A DNA stretch of 6,110 bases, taken from Ignavibacteriota bacterium. GTDB taxonomy: Bacteria > Bacteroidota > Ignavibacteria > Palsa-1295. The translations under genes and the position numbers were made by a program. How positions within the stretch are numbered: the stretch's first letter is position 1; each line of letters begins with the position of its first letter. Below are positions 5,490 to 6,110 of this stretch, piece after piece. The notes below the pieces were generated by a model that made no database searches, was not told where the DNA came from, and saw only the letters and a program-made list of their open reading frames with translations. The stretch spans positions 1 to 6,110 of the forward strand of contig JANYLL010000031.1 in NCBI GenBank assembly GCA_025357895.1, read 5' to 3'.

Positions 5490-6110
5490 ATGCCAATCAT
5501 GGCTAAAAATATGTGGTCAGCAATATTCCTTTTATTAATGCTTGTAATTGCTAGCAGCAATATAAATGCGCAGGTCAATGTCACGGTAGATTCAAATACA
5601 AAATTTCAGATCATTGAGGGTTGGGGACATGGCGGTGGGTTAATGAGCAATTTGAATTATGGTATCGATCCATCGATCAGAGATTCGATGAACTTCCAAT
5701 ATCTTGGTTTCATTACTCATGATCTGGGCTTGACGGGTTCACGAACATGGGAAGTCGGTCCTCGCGTTGATGGAACGGGCATGGATAATGGAGACTGCGA
5801 TTCACTCGACTGGACAAAATTTCAAGCACGCAATATTGATTCTTCAATTGCAAGATATACAATCTATTTCAAAAATCTTGTTGAAGCGGAAGGATATCAT
5901 ACTTCATTTTATTCCAGTCCGACATACTCCACTGCTGCGACCGCTTTCAAGCCCTGGGTTTTCAATCATCCCGGTGAACGCGCTCAGCAAATATGGGCTA
6001 ATGCGTTGTGGTGGAAAAGTTTTGGAATTGATATTAATTATGATGTGATCTTTAATGAACCCAACGGTAATGAAACTCCACAGCTTATAGCAGAAGATAT
6101 TAAAGCATTA
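5490..6110 (+). CDS. Secreted GH30-like glycoside hydrolase, N-terminal part
   Basis: An open frame runs unbroken from the ATG at 5490 to the window edge (207 codons, no stop), so the gene is cut. It begins with a signal peptide (hydrophobic AIFLLLMLVIASS at 11-23, likely cleavage after NINA before QV, residue 27). The mature protein opens with VTVDSNTKFQIIEGWGHGGG (31-50), matching the QxIxGFG opening strand of GH30-type (clan GH-A) hydrolases. SRTWEVGPRVDG (84-95) fits the next barrel strands, and FNEPNG (188-193) fits the Asn-Glu-Pro acid/base motif, with Glu190 the probable proton donor. The nucleophile would lie beyond the window. Likely role: cleavage of a beta-linked polysaccharide outside the cytoplasm; the substrate is unknown. 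In-frame ATGs at 5499 and 5511 are alternative starts, and no Shine-Dalgarno decides between them. Confidence 0.82.
   Translation, partial: MPIMAKNMWSAIFLLLMLVIASSNINAQVNVTVDSNTKFQIIEGWGHGGGLMSNLNYGIDPSIRDSMNFQYLGFITHDLGLTGSRTWEVGPRVDGTGMDNGDCDSLDWTKFQARNIDSSIARYTIYFKNLVEAEGYHTSFYSSPTYSTAATAFKPWVFNHPGERAQQIWANALWWKSFGIDINYDVIFNEPNGNETPQLIAEDIKAL

Noticed and set aside
5767..6048. A 93-residue plus-strand frame near the right edge
   Set aside because: It lies out of frame inside the GH30-like gene, whose own frame carries a signal peptide and catalytic motif and stays open to the edge.

Overview
The window reads as a chromosomal segment from a bacterium of the Bacteroidota/Chlorobi (FCB) group; a Kapabacteria- or Ignavibacteria-like lineage is possible, but that finer placement is inference. 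Three signs support it. The first gene ends in a type IX secretion sorting domain. Several upstream regions carry the Bacteroidota-type -7 box TAnnTTTG. Most genes (rpsO, pnp, the glycoside hydrolase) have no Shine-Dalgarno sequence.

Layout. 1-784 (+) is the C-terminal part of a secreted FG-GAP/T9SS-type protein whose reading frame appears broken near base 20-37. 785-1227 has no ordinary gene, but holds a strong consensus promoter (843-873). Just after it lies a G-rich, C-poor stretch closed by a perfect 9-bp stem (878-886 with 1087-1095), which looks like a ~218-nt structured RNA, and then a possibly structured rpsO leader. 1228-1497 (+) is rpsO (ribosomal protein S15). 1505-1625 is a 121-bp cruciform-like inverted repeat of the mobile palindromic (REP/MITE-like) kind, placed between rpsO and pnp. 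A pnp leader with a terminator-like hairpin follows. 1850-4090 (+) is pnp (polynucleotide phosphorylase) with an RGG-rich tail, closed by a symmetrical terminator at 4102-4135.

4153-4911 (-) is a membrane protein of the urate-oxidase N-terminal-domain (PuuD-like) family without the cytochrome c part. 5005-5391 (-) is a small VOC/glyoxalase-fold protein. From 5490 to the right edge (+) runs the N-terminal third or so of a secreted GH30-like glycoside hydrolase, cut off by the window.

How they fit together. rpsO-pnp is the conserved translation/RNA-decay pair, and both genes are often autoregulated through their leaders, so the structured DNA around them is the most interesting part of the window. 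The two minus-strand genes may be expressed separately, since each has its own -7 box. The outer two genes are exported proteins, one probably cell-surface or secreted via T9SS and the other a probable polysaccharide-degrading enzyme. No CRISPR array, tRNA, rRNA, transposase or defence system is visible.
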